Assembly: GCA_039970095.1 (NCBI GenBank)
Contig: JBDVMP010000053.1
Coordinates: 1 to 64,000 of the forward strand
DNA length: 64,000 nucleotides
DNA from: JAMZMI01 sp039970095
GTDB taxonomy: Bacteria; Bacteroidota; Bacteroidia; Cytophagales; Cyclobacteriaceae
Reading direction: 5' to 3'
The notes under the pieces were generated by a model. It was not told the origin of the DNA. It saw only the letters and a list, made by a program, of their open reading frames with translations, and did no database searches. Every line of letters starts with the position of its first letter. Position 1 is the first letter of the stretch. Made by a program: the position numbers and the translations under genes. Shown here piece by piece: positions 45,761 through 54,264 of this stretch.

Positions 45761-45942
45761 CTAGCCATTGTTCGTTTTATCACTTACAATTTCAGGGTAT
45801 TTCATGTTGGCTTCATACGTCTTTAGGAGACTTATGCGATGGTCAGAGTTGGACCGAATGGAGATATAGGTAGCTGCGCTGGTCCCTCCTAAAAATCTTT
45901 AATGAATCCTTTGCTGCACTTGGTGGTTTATCTATGTAAATT
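45761..45942 (-). pseudogene. possible 3' remnant of a decayed gene
   Basis: On the minus strand, 45898-45761 encodes a protein-like C-terminus without stops until a final TAG (GTSAATYISIRS, then RISLLKTYEANMKYPEIV). About 14 codons upstream, in another frame, the text IYIDKPPSAAKDSLKIF also looks coding. The two would need one frameshift to join. There is no start codon or family that I recognise. It may be the stump of a lost gene or a chance frame in the prfB leader. Confidence 0.3.
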
Positions 45943-45979
45943 CGCGTTTCGAAACATCGAACTAGTAAACAAATTTTCC

Positions 45980-47075
45980 ATGACATCAGATCAGTTGAAA
46001 GACTTGAAGAGCCGCGTCTCGGCCTTGAGGGGGTATCTTTGACTATGATACCAAGAAGAAAGAAATAGAAGAAGAGGAGCTGGTGACAGCTCAGCCGGAC
46101 TTTTGGAATGACGCTGAAAAAGCGGAGGCAATCTTGAAAGTTATTCGTGGCAAAAAAGCCTGGACGGATGCTTATGAAGAGGTGGAAACCGCCCTTGAGG
46201 AGGTAGAAACTTTGCAGGAGTTTTTGGATGAAGGCGAAGGCACAGAAGAGGAAGTAAACGCGGCTTATGACAAGGCGCTCGTGCTGGTCGAAGACCTGGA
46301 GATGAAAAAGATGCTCTCGGGTGAGGAAGACCAGCTCTCGGCCATGCTACAAATCACGCCCGGTGCAGGTGGTACCGAGAGTAATGACTGGGCGGGTATC
46401 CTGATGCGGATGTACATCATGTTTGGTGAGGCGCAAGGTTACAAGGTGCGCGAGGTAGATTTTCAGCCAGGAGATGTGGCCGGTGTGAAGTCCGTGACGC
46501 TCGAGTTTGACGGGCCTTTGGCTTATGGTTTTTTGAAATCAGAAAACGGGGTTCACAGACTGGTGCGTATTTCTCCTTTTGATAGCGGTGGCCGCCGACA
46601 TACTTCATTTGCCTCTGTGTATGTATATCCGATTGTGGATGATAGCATCAAGATTGACATTCACCCAAACGATATAGAACTGCAAACGTCACGAAGTGGT
46701 GGTGCTGGTGGGCAGAACGTGAACAAGGTTGAAACCAAAGTTCAACTGACGCACAAGCCTTCGGGTATTGTGGTGGTTTGCTCGATAGAGCGATCGCAGC
46801 TAGCCAACCGTGAACGAGCCATGCAGATGTTGCGATCTCAGCTGTATCAGCTGGAGGTAGAAAAACGAAATGCAGAGCGGGATAAGGTAGAAGCCGGTAA
46901 GATGAAAATAGATTTTGGCTCTCAGATCAGAAACTATGTGCTTCATCCATACAAGTTGATAAAAGACGCACGAACCGGTCATGAACGAACTGACGTACAA
47001 AATGTGTTAGATGGTGATCTGATGGGTTACATCAAAGCATTCCTGCTGGAAGGGCAGGGCACAAAGGAAGATTAG
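45980..47075 (+). CDS. prfB: peptide chain release factor 2, with programmed +1 frameshift
   Basis: A 364-residue class I release factor that reads UAA and UGA. Frame 0 starts at ATG 45980 and stops at TGA 46040-46042 after 20 codons. Skipping T46040 enters the main frame (DYDTKKKEIEEEEL). The SPF specificity tripeptide is in RISPFDSGG, and the GGQ catalytic motif is in GGAGGQNVNKVE. The internal Shine-Dalgarno-like AGGGGG and the CTT-TGA-C slip site match the classic RF2 autoregulatory frameshift, in which low RF2 lets ribosomes shift at the stop. The mature coding sequence joins 45980-46039 to 46041-47075. Confidence 0.96.
46028..46043 (+). promoter_or_regulatory. prfB: prfB +1 programmed frameshift site
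   Basis: AGGGGG (46028-46033) lies 3 nt before CTT-TGA-C (46037-46043). The spacing and bases are those of the conserved RF2 frameshift element. Confidence 0.95.
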
Positions 47076-47158
47076 TCAATAGTTAATAGAGAACAGTCCA
47101 TGGCTCGGTTAGCTGACAAACACTATGGACTGCCAAAATACTAAGGACTAATAGAAGT

Positions 47159-48310
47159 ATGCTAAAGACTTACTCGAAGCAATTCTGGTTGCTGAGTTTC
47201 AGCTCTTACTTATTCTTCACATCGTTTTCGATGATCATAGCCGAGCTGCCTGCTTATCTGAGCAGTTTGGGTGGAGAGCAATATTTGGGCCTGATCATTT
47301 CTCTATTTACGGTCACTGCCGCTGTATCGCGACCTTTTAGCGGTAAGCTTACTGACAAGTGGGGACGAATACCCGTAATGGTGATTGGGGCTGTGGCGAG
47401 TGGAATCGCCGGTTTGCTTTACCCTATGCTGGCAACAGTTTGGGGTTTCTTGCTTATCAGGTTGATCCATGGTTTTTCTACCGGCTTTAAGCCTACAGGC
47501 ACCTCTGCTTATGTGGCTGATATTGTACCAAAAGAAAAACGAGGCGAAGCGCTGGGTATCAGTAGCTTTTTTGGCACCATAGGCATGTCGCTAGGGCCGT
47601 GGATGGGCTCAACAATTTTTCAGAATTTCGGAATCAACACTTTGTTTTATTGCAGTACCGGCTTTGCCATTTTCTCGATCGTGATACTGGCAGGGATGCA
47701 GGAGACCCTGAAGGAAAGGGAGAAGTTCAGTTTTTCACTTTTGAAAGTGAACCGATCGGATATTTATGAGCCTACTGTTCTCATTCCTTCGGTGATCATG
47801 TTTTTGACTGCCGTGACTTTCGGTACCGTCATTACTTTGGCTGCAGATTTCAGTGAATTTCACGGTATAGAAAACAAGGGAATCTTCTACACCTTCTTTA
47901 CGGGAGCATCTATGGTCACACGTGTACTGGGCGGACGACTGTCGGATAAGTACGGTCGCAAATCCATGCTGTATTTCAGCACTACTTTCCTTTTTGTAAG
48001 TATGCTGGTGATCGGCAACTCGACAGATGCTTTTACGTTCTTTGCAGGCGCCATTCTATTCGGGATGGGTTATGGCATGAATTCTCCTTCGCTTTTTGCA
48101 TGGACGATAGACCTGAGTCCCGAAAAATTCAGAGGGAGAGGAGTTTCTACCATTTTCATTTTCATGGAAGTGGGTATCGGCCTGGGAGCACTCGTGTCAG
48201 GCACGGCATATCAGGGCATGGATGATCGTTTCCCAATGATCTTTGGCCTGGCTGGTTCATTTTCGCTAATTGCATTATTTTACTTGCTCATTGTTACCCG
48301 AAAAAGATGA
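47159..48310 (+). CDS. MFS transporter
   Basis: A 383-residue protein with about twelve hydrophobic segments and the major-facilitator signature GKLTDKWGRIP near 63, repeated as GGRLSDKYGRKS near 260. Length and layout fit the drug/metabolite efflux type (12 TM), but the substrate is unknown. The stop overlaps the lysoplasmalogenase start (ATGA). The 83 bp after prfB hold an imperfect inverted repeat (CAGTCCAT...ATGGACTG) without a T-run. Confidence 0.9.
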   Translation: MLKTYSKQFWLLSFSSYLFFTSFSMIIAELPAYLSSLGGEQYLGLIISLFTVTAAVSRPFSGKLTDKWGRIPVMVIGAVASGIAGLLYPMLATVWGFLLIRLIHGFSTGFKPTGTSAYVADIVPKEKRGEALGISSFFGTIGMSLGPWMGSTIFQNFGINTLFYCSTGFAIFSIVILAGMQETLKEREKFSFSLLKVNRSDIYEPTVLIPSVIMFLTAVTFGTVITLAADFSEFHGIENKGIFYTFFTGASMVTRVLGGRLSDKYGRKSMLYFSTTFLFVSMLVIGNSTDAFTFFAGAILFGMGYGMNSPSLFAWTIDLSPEKFRGRGVSTIFIFMEVGIGLGALVSGTAYQGMDDRFPMIFGLAGSFSLIALFYLLIVTRKR

Positions 48311-48963
48311 CCAGAACCCTTACCATTTTGTACTTTGCCCTTGGTGGTGTGAATGTGCTTTCTCAGGCCTTCGGCTGGACGGAAGTAAACCTTTACACCA
48401 AGCCACTGCTAATGCCACTACTGGTGTTTTATGTCTTTGTTTATTCCAAAGGTGTGATCACTATGCCGCGCTTGCTAGCTGCCGGAGCACTTATCTTCTC
48501 ATGGATAGGAGATGTGGTGCTGATGTGGAAAGGGGAGGAAATATACTTTCTTGGCGGGTTGGGAGCCTTTCTTGTTGCTCAGGTGATCTATGCTTTCGCT
48601 TTGTCCAAAGCCAGCTTCAAAGCCATCAAATTTGAAATCAAACCACTTGCACCGCTGCTGCTATACGGTGCGCTGTTGATGTTTGCCCTGATCCGAAAGT
48701 CTGGGGATTTGGCTCCTGCCATAGCCGTATATGGGCTGTGTATATTGACCATGCTGAGTGTGGCGCGGTTGAGGAGATGGGGAACAAATACGGAAAGCTA
48801 CAAATTGGCTTTTGTGGGTGCGTTTCTATTCGTAATTTCTGATTCAATTTTGGGACTCAACAAGTTTGTGTTTGACTTACCTATGGCTTCCTTTTTTGTG
48901 ATGGCAACTTATATACCTGCGCAATACTATTTGGTAAAAGGCTTGCTGGAACACCCGGCTTAA
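48307..48963 (+). CDS. YhhN family lysoplasmalogenase-like membrane protein
   Basis: A 218-residue membrane protein with about eight hydrophobic segments. The YhhN/TMEM86 signatures are SWIGDVVLM near 58 and FVISDSILGLNKF near 176, with conserved Asp in both. TMEM86B hydrolyses the vinyl-ether bond of lysoplasmalogen; activity of the bacterial members is less established. It is coupled to the MFS gene. Confidence 0.85.
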   Translation: MTRTLTILYFALGGVNVLSQAFGWTEVNLYTKPLLMPLLVFYVFVYSKGVITMPRLLAAGALIFSWIGDVVLMWKGEEIYFLGGLGAFLVAQVIYAFALSKASFKAIKFEIKPLAPLLLYGALLMFALIRKSGDLAPAIAVYGLCILTMLSVARLRRWGTNTESYKLAFVGAFLFVISDSILGLNKFVFDLPMASFFVMATYIPAQYYLVKGLLEHPA

Positions 48964-49050
48964 GCCCTTTGAGGCTTTCGAGTTTGGAGAAATTTTGGTG
49001 ATTAAGAGTGAAAATCTTCCTTGCGTCCGGTTGACATTGGAAGCAGAGAA

Positions 49051-49944
49051 TCAATCGGCATAGTGAAAGGCGACATTGCCCATGGCCACATCCAGATCGA
49101 AGGTGAGTAGGTTAGGAGCGGAGGCCGAATAGCCCATATTCACAAAGACGTTTTTCTCAACTTGCTCAAATCCTGGAACCAGCTTCATGCCGCAGAATGG
49201 GGAGTCTTTGATGTGAATGATCACAGGCACATCGCTTTTGGGCAAATAAACATCCAGATTACCAGCTCCAACCGATGCTTTCACGTTGCACTTCTTTTCC
49301 ATGGATTTGCTAAAGTCCAGTACCGCCTTGCCAAATCCAATATTGGCAATCACATGCTCTGCGTTTGTGCAATCTACATTTCGTGCAATAAGCGAACCCA
49401 TATCCACTTTCACTAAAAAAGTATCCATGGCGATGGGGTTAGGCTGTCGGGAACTGTAGTCCACCAGTACGTCCGCACTTCCTGATCTTATTTTGAGATT
49501 TTTCACTCTGGTATCGCTGAGGTCAACATCGGCATTGCCAAAGCCATAGTTGAGGTCGAGCTTATAAACCATGTCCGTATCAAAAAGTATTTTCCAATAG
49601 TTATTGGTTTCTTCTTCAGCCCCGCCTAGCATGGCGAATAAGATACCTTCACTGAGGCTGGTAGATTTAAATTCCTGAAGAGCAAGGTTAACCTTGCAGG
49701 TGTTGTTGCTGATGTTGGCTTTGAAGGAAGGATTGACTTTTTCCAGGTCGGGATTTCCGTAGATATTGAGTGGGCCGTATTCCTGATTGGCTGACTTCAC
49801 CAGACAGTTTCCCGCCGATGCTTCCAAAGAAAAATTTACTGTATCATAACCAGAACAGCCTTTAAGGGAGTAAAACTTCTTTAATTGCCCGTAACTGACT
49901 GATACTAAAAGGCCTAACGCCACTGAAAAAACCAACCGCAACAT
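49051..49944 (-). CDS. exported toast-rack-like protein (LiaF/DUF4097-like)
   Basis: A 297-residue protein with a signal peptide (MLRLVFSVALGLLVSVSYG). The body has repeated beta segments with an Asp/Gly pattern (LNYGFGNADVDLSDTRV, NIGFGKAVLDFS, KASVGAGNLDVYLP, MGNVAFHYA) that resemble the parallel beta sheets of LiaF/DUF4097 toast-rack domains. No enzyme motif is visible. It is transcribed alone, upstream of dnaJ on the same strand with a 44-bp gap between them. Family assignment is tentative. Confidence 0.6.
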   Translation of the reverse strand: MLRLVFSVALGLLVSVSYGQLKKFYSLKGCSGYDTVNFSLEASAGNCLVKSANQEYGPLNIYGNPDLEKVNPSFKANISNNTCKVNLALQEFKSTSLSEGILFAMLGGAEEETNNYWKILFDTDMVYKLDLNYGFGNADVDLSDTRVKNLKIRSGSADVLVDYSSRQPNPIAMDTFLVKVDMGSLIARNVDCTNAEHVIANIGFGKAVLDFSKSMEKKCNVKASVGAGNLDVYLPKSDVPVIIHIKDSPFCGMKLVPGFEQVEKNVFVNMGYSASAPNLLTFDLDVAMGNVAFHYAD

Positions 49945-49988
49945 GAATCTTGATACGGAATAACGTGAATCATGTTGCGATTTTCGGG

Positions 49989-51113
49989 CTATGCCCCAAA
50001 GAATTCTTTCATGTTTTCGAAGAAGCCCTTCTCTCCCTTCGACGGATTAGGCTGAAAGTTCTCTGAATCCCTCAAACTTTCCAGTGTTTCCTTCTCTTCT
50101 TTCGACAGGTTTTTAGGCGTCCAAACGTTCACATGGATCAGCTGGTCACCTGTAGAGTAGCCGTCCAGATCTTTGATTCCCTTGCCTCTTAGTCTCAGGA
50201 TTTTACCGCTTTGTGTTCCCGGCTCAATCTTGATTTTCACCTTTCCTTCTATGGTAGGCACTTCCACTGATGATCCAAGGGCGGCATCTATGAAGTTGAC
50301 ATACATTTCGTAAACCACGTTGTTGCCATCTCTTCTTAGGGTTTCATCTTCGTGTTCTTCTATCAGGATCAGAAGGTCTCCAGCCACACCGCCGGCCACT
50401 TCGTTACCCTTGCCAGACATAGATAGCTGCATGCCATCCGCTACTCCTGCAGGGATCTTGATGGAAATGATCTCTTCATGGCGCTTCATGCCAGTGCTAT
50501 CCGTACCAGGCGCTCTGTGATCCACCTGCTGTCCGGCACCACCGCAGGCAGGACATGTAGAGGCCGATACCATTTGGCCGAGCATGGTATTTACTACTTT
50601 TTTCACCTGACCGGTTCCCTGGCAGGTACTGCAGTGTTTAAAGGTAGTTTCAGGATCTACTACTAGCCTGTTCACCTTGATTTTCTTCTCTACTCCGGCA
50701 GCTATTTCCTGCAGGGTGAGTTTTAGTTTTATTCTGAGATTGGTTCCTTTACGAGTGCGTCGGCCCCCTCTGCCGCCCCCTCCGCCAAAGAAGCTGTCGA
50801 ATGGACTGCCGCCTCCACCGCCGAAGATGTCTCCAAACTGCGAGAAGATGTCATCCATATTGCCACTAAAGCCACCGCCGGCAGCACCTCCTACTCCCTG
50901 ATGACCAAAGCGATCGTAGCGCTGACGCTTTTCGTCATTGCTGAGCACCTCATAGGCTTCAGCCGCTTCTTTAAATTTCTCCTCCGCTTCTTTATCGTCA
51001 GGGTTTTTGTCAGGGTGAAATTTTATGGCTGTCTTACGATAAGCCTTCTTTATCTCATCCTTACCGGCCGACTTGTCAACACCTAATATCTCGTAATAAT
51101 CTCGCTTTGCCAT
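49989..51113 (-). CDS. dnaJ: chaperone DnaJ, single zinc centre
   Basis: A 374-residue co-chaperone of DnaK. The J-domain has HPD near residue 33, followed by a Gly/Phe-rich linker (about 72-125). The zinc domain has only two CxxCxGxG motifs (CSTCQGTG near 158 and CPACGGAG near 183). The outer pair that makes the other zinc centre is missing; this is also seen in flavobacterial DnaJ. The C-terminal substrate-binding domains are complete. It follows grpE with a 1-bp gap. Confidence 0.95.
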   Translation of the reverse strand: MAKRDYYEILGVDKSAGKDEIKKAYRKTAIKFHPDKNPDDKEAEEKFKEAAEAYEVLSNDEKRQRYDRFGHQGVGGAAGGGFSGNMDDIFSQFGDIFGGGGGSPFDSFFGGGGGRGGRRTRKGTNLRIKLKLTLQEIAAGVEKKIKVNRLVVDPETTFKHCSTCQGTGQVKKVVNTMLGQMVSASTCPACGGAGQQVDHRAPGTDSTGMKRHEEIISIKIPAGVADGMQLSMSGKGNEVAGGVAGDLLILIEEHEDETLRRDGNNVVYEMYVNFIDAALGSSVEVPTIEGKVKIKIEPGTQSGKILRLRGKGIKDLDGYSTGDQLIHVNVWTPKNLSKEEKETLESLRDSENFQPNPSKGEKGFFENMKEFFGA

Positions 51114-51114
51114 C

Positions 51115-51696
51115 TTATGATTTTGCTCCGGTTACAACTTTTGCAAATCGCACCACTTTTTCATTTAGGAAATATCCGTTTTCGATTACATCAACCACTT
51201 TGCCAGCCAGGTCTTCTTCAGCCGGAATCTGTGTGATTGCCTCATGGAAGTCGTCGCTAAACTCAGTTCCCTTCTCTATTTCCATCTTCTTCAAACCTTT
51301 GCCCTCCAGGGTTTTCTTGAATTTGTTATAAATCAAATCCATTCCCTCTTTTGCAGCGTCAATCTCCTCGTTTGTTTCCATCGCTTTCATTGCGCGCTCA
51401 AAATCATCCAATACAGGGATAAGCGTACTCATCAAGTCTTTGTTGGCCGACCCGATCAGCTCCAATTTCTCCTTAGAGGTCCTTCTTCTGAAATTTTCAA
51501 ACTCTGAGTACAACCTCAGGTATTTGTCCTTCGCCTCAGCTACTTCAATCTGTAGTTGTTCTACTTCGCTTAATTCAGGCTCTTCGGATTGCTCCTCCTG
51601 TTGCTCTTCGGCATCCTGAGATGTTTCCTCCTGAGTTTCTTGCTCTTGCTGATCTTTTATTTCTTGCTCTTTTTCTTCGACTTTCTCCTTTTGCAT
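51115..51696 (-). CDS. grpE: nucleotide exchange factor GrpE
   Basis: A 193-residue DnaK exchange factor. The first 45 residues are almost all Glu, Gln, Lys and Asp and are disordered. A long coiled coil follows (KYLRLYSEFENFRRRTSKE near 74), then the beta domain with the family signature TEFSDDFHEAITQ and VIENGYFLNEKVVRFAKVVV-like end. It heads the grpE-dnaJ operon. Repeated TGCCAAnTTGACA-like elements lie 44-75 bp upstream. Confidence 0.94.
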   Translation of the reverse strand: MQKEKVEEKEQEIKDQQEQETQEETSQDAEEQQEEQSEEPELSEVEQLQIEVAEAKDKYLRLYSEFENFRRRTSKEKLELIGSANKDLMSTLIPVLDDFERAMKAMETNEEIDAAKEGMDLIYNKFKKTLEGKGLKKMEIEKGTEFSDDFHEAITQIPAEEDLAGKVVDVIENGYFLNEKVVRFAKVVTGAKS

Positions 51697-51726
51697 TTTC
51701 TATTCTAAGTTAAAGACGCTCTGCGT

Positions 51727-51771
51727 CTGTCAATTTCTTTGCCAAATGACAATGCTCTGCCAAGTTGACAG
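51727..51771. promoter_or_regulatory. repeated palindromic elements upstream of grpE-dnaJ
   Basis: On the plus strand TGCCAAATGACA (51740-51751) and TGCCAAGTTGACA (51758-51770) are two near-copies, each almost palindromic. CTGTCAA (51727-51733) adds a third half-site in inverted relation to TTGACAG (51765-51771). There is no CIRCE element. This could be a stress-regulator site for the grpE-dnaJ operon; the regulator is unknown. Confidence 0.45.
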
Positions 51772-51995
51772 ATTATACATGATTACGTTTGCCGAGACCG
51801 ATAAAATATGGTTAAATAGAGGATTTAGGAGAGAAAGCCTGCCACCTTGTACCAATGATATTCCCGCCTTCCGCACAGGCTGGCGTGCTGCCCACAGTCG
51901 GGTCTAGACTGAAGGGAAGGGTTTTTCATCGCGAAAAGAATTTGAAAAAATTGACTCGTCTGCAAAGGAGCCATACTGAGGGTGGGGAATAAATG
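51772..51995. other. intergenic segment between grpE and the lemA terminator
   Basis: About 220 bp with no supported gene. A short minus-strand frame (52007-51825) runs through but has no usual start context. Around 51860-51905 a GC-richer patch (GCCTTCCGCACAGGC, a small hairpin) stands out from the AT-rich flanks and may belong to a dispersed repeat. I see nothing else. Confidence 0.35.
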
Positions 51996-52030
51996 AAAAA
52001 AACCCAACAGGACTAATATTCCTGTTGGGT
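51996..52030 (-). terminator. Rho-independent terminator of lemA
   Basis: ACCCAACAGGA (52002-52012) pairs with TCCTGTTGGGT (52020-52030) as a perfect 11-bp stem with a 7-nt loop. On the minus strand it is followed by seven T. It lies about 30 bp after the lemA stop. Confidence 0.9.
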
Positions 52031-52058
52031 CAAATTAAATAGAGATTTTGGTCAAATT

Positions 52059-52649
52059 TTAGAACTCCACTTTAGGAGCGTTTTCTGAACCCTCGTCAGC
52101 TTTGAATAATGGCTTTCTGTCAAAGCCAAACATTCCGGCGAACATTGTATTGGGAAACACCCGGATATAAGTGTTGTAGTCTTGAGTTGTTTCGTTGTAA
52201 CGTCTCCTTGCTACAGCAATCCGGTTTTCCGTTCCTTCCAGTTGTGCTTGCAACTCTAGAAAGTTTTGATTGGATTTAAGCTCAGGATAGCGCTCTACTG
52301 TTACAAGTAGCCTTGATAGCGCTGAGTTCAGTTGACCTTGAGCAGCCTGAAACTGCTGCAGGTTTTCCTGGGTCAGATTATCAGCACTGATATTCATGCC
52401 TGATGCTTTAGCTCGTGCCTCGGTTACCCCAACCAAAACATCCTGTTCCTGTTGAGCAAATCCTTTCACGGTATTCACCAAATTAGGAATGAGATCGTTT
52501 CTTCTTTGGTACTGGGTCTCCACATTTGACCACTCCGTGTTTACTGCTTCCTCTTTAGTTACCATGCCATTATATTTTCCGGAAAAGAAGCTATACACTC
52601 CGAAAATGATAACGACTACCACTATTATTGTTATCCACTTTTTATTCAT
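52059..52649 (-). CDS. lemA: LemA family protein
   Basis: A 196-residue protein with one N-terminal membrane segment (about 4-22) and a periplasmic four-helix body. Family landmarks are WSNVETQYQRRNDLIPNLVNTVKG near 40, in pieces, and FPNTMFAGMFGF near 160. LemA proteins are often encoded with TPM-domain proteins, as here, where two TPM genes lie divergently. Function is unknown, possibly in envelope or membrane-protein maintenance. Confidence 0.92.
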   Translation of the reverse strand: MNKKWITIIVVVVIIFGVYSFFSGKYNGMVTKEEAVNTEWSNVETQYQRRNDLIPNLVNTVKGFAQQEQDVLVGVTEARAKASGMNISADNLTQENLQQFQAAQGQLNSALSRLLVTVERYPELKSNQNFLELQAQLEGTENRIAVARRRYNETTQDYNTYIRVFPNTMFAGMFGFDRKPLFKADEGSENAPKVEF

Positions 52650-52717
52650 TGGGTCGATCTTTAAATTTTAGTTTACGTTTGTTTCAACATTACAAGAATA
52701 AGTGAACTAACGATTCT

Positions 52718-53596
52718 GTGAAAATTCGGATACCATTTCTATTACTTCTATTTTTTTATGGCCTAATTCTAAAAGGTCAGGATACTGCGCTCCCTAATTT
52801 GTCAAAACGAGTTACAGATCTAACTGGAACGCTTTCTCAAAGTGAACAAAGGATACTGGAAGACAAGCTCAAAACTTTTGAATCAGAAAAGGGCTCGCAA
52901 GTTGTGGTGGTTATAATACCCACCACTGGTGATGAATCTATTGAGCAATATTCAATACGTCTGGCCGAACAATGGAAAATTGGGCGCGGAGGAGTTGATG
53001 ATGGTGTGATCATGCTTTTTTCCATGAACGATCGAAAAATGAGAATAGAGGTTGGTTATGCGCTCGAAGGAGCTTTGACGGATGCTTTATCCAAAAGAAT
53101 CATTGAGAATGTGATAGTTCCGGATTTTCGATCAGGACATTTTTATAATGGTATTGATAGGGGAGTAGGAGTAGTTTTGACGGCCATTAGTGGTGAAGAG
53201 TTGCCCCCAGTTGTTAGGCAAAAATCTTCAGCTTCCACTGGAGGCAAAAGCCCATGGAGAGCATTACTTTTCCCGTTGATGGTTGTTTTATTTATTGTAT
53301 CCGGCTTGCTTAAATCTGTTTTTGGGAAAAAATATGGAAAAGGCAAGATGATTGCAATTTCAGCGGCCATTGTATTTGTTCTAGGTTGGGTATTTTTCGG
53401 TCTTCTAGTTTCAATTTTCATCACTGCTATTTTGACTATTTTCACGGCAATGCCCTCTGGAGGAAGAGGCGGCCGTGGAGGTGGAGGTATCTACATGGGA
53501 GGAGGCGGCTTCTCTAGTGGCGGAGGTGGTTTTGGAGGTGGCTTCTCCGGTGGCGGAGGTGGCTTTGGAGGTGGAGGCGCATCAGGTGGTTGGTAA
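52718..53596 (+). CDS. TPM domain membrane protein with Gly-rich tail
   Basis: A 292-residue protein. It has a GTG start and a signal peptide (IPFLLLLFFYGLIL), then a TPM domain (about 28-150) with VTDLTGTLSQSEQ, SQVVVVIIPTTG and RIEVGYALEGALTD. Two membrane helices lie near 182-240. The C-terminal 45 residues are nearly all Gly and Ser with GGGGFGG-like repeats. This layout is the YgcG type often found with LemA. The TPM fold resembles the thylakoid TLP18.3 phosphatase, but activity in bacteria is unproven. Confidence 0.88.
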   Translation: MKIRIPFLLLLFFYGLILKGQDTALPNLSKRVTDLTGTLSQSEQRILEDKLKTFESEKGSQVVVVIIPTTGDESIEQYSIRLAEQWKIGRGGVDDGVIMLFSMNDRKMRIEVGYALEGALTDALSKRIIENVIVPDFRSGHFYNGIDRGVGVVLTAISGEELPPVVRQKSSASTGGKSPWRALLFPLMVVLFIVSGLLKSVFGKKYGKGKMIAISAAIVFVLGWVFFGLLVSIFITAILTIFTAMPSGGRGGRGGGGIYMGGGGFSSGGGGFGGGFSGGGGGFGGGGASGGW

Positions 53597-53613
53597 ATTT
53601 TATCAAGAAAAAA

Positions 53614-54264
53614 ATGGCTAGATATACATTCACATCAGACGAAAAGGAACAAGTTAAACAGGCTGTTAAAGATTTAGAAAAGGTCTCCTGCGGCGAAATC
53701 GTTCCCTATTTTGTCAACTCTAGTGATGACTATTCTGAAGTTTCATGGTATTTGAGCTCTGCTTTTGGCTTGATCACCACTATAACAATGGGCTTCTTGT
53801 CATATACCTGGATGTTGCCAGTTCATGTGACTCCCCTGGAGGTTTCTGTGGTAACATTTCTCTCAATTGTTTTGGGTTTTTTGACTCCTTTGATTTTCCC
53901 ACAAATAAAAAGATTTATAGTCACCAGAGATAAACAGATGAAAAGGGTGAGTCAAAAAGCAGCAGAAGCATTTCTTACAGAAAGGGTTTATCAGACAGAG
54001 GAAAAAGTTGGTATTTTGATATTTGTCAGCCAGCTAGAGCATACAGTACTGGTATTAGGAGATGAAGGCATCAACGCCAAAGTGAAACCCGAAGATTGGC
54101 AAGAAGTGGTGGATGCGGTGACTTACGGGATTAAAAGCAACCAAACGGCAAAGGGATTGGTGGATGCAATTGGTAAGTGTCAGAAGCTTTTACTTGCTCA
54201 TGGTTTTGTGCGCAAGGCTTCAGATTATAATGAGTTAGATGACGGATTAAGAATAGAGGATTGA
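53614..54264 (+). CDS. short TPM domain membrane protein
   Basis: A 216-residue partner of the preceding gene. Two membrane helices (about 46-64 and 72-95) precede a TPM-like domain (about 115-205) with EEKVGILIFVSQLEHTVLVLGDEGIN in pieces and VVDAVTYGIKSNQ. This reversed order, membrane first, is usual for the second TPM gene of LemA clusters. ATG 53614 fits the N-terminus MARYTFTSDEKEQ. The stop overlaps a TTG that could start a lipoprotein frame. Confidence 0.85.
   Translation: MARYTFTSDEKEQVKQAVKDLEKVSCGEIVPYFVNSSDDYSEVSWYLSSAFGLITTITMGFLSYTWMLPVHVTPLEVSVVTFLSIVLGFLTPLIFPQIKRFIVTRDKQMKRVSQKAAEAFLTERVYQTEEKVGILIFVSQLEHTVLVLGDEGINAKVKPEDWQEVVDAVTYGIKSNQTAKGLVDAIGKCQKLLLAHGFVRKASDYNELDDGLRIED

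Noticed and set aside
46040..46042. In-frame TGA near the start of prfB, suggesting a pseudogene
   Set aside because: The stop lies in the conserved RF2 frameshift element with correct SD-like sequence and spacing; it is regulatory.
47090..47132. Inverted repeat CAGTCCAT...ATGGACTG as a prfB terminator
   Set aside because: The loop is long, there is no T-run, and the arms are only 8 bp, so it is not a convincing terminator.
51825..52007. Minus-strand 60-codon frame in the grpE-lemA spacer
   Set aside because: No start context or protein family, and it overlaps the lemA terminator arm.
53450..53590. Gly-codon tandem repeats that look like a minisatellite or CRISPR-like array
   Set aside because: They encode the Gly-rich tail of a TPM protein in one open frame, and the units are irregular.
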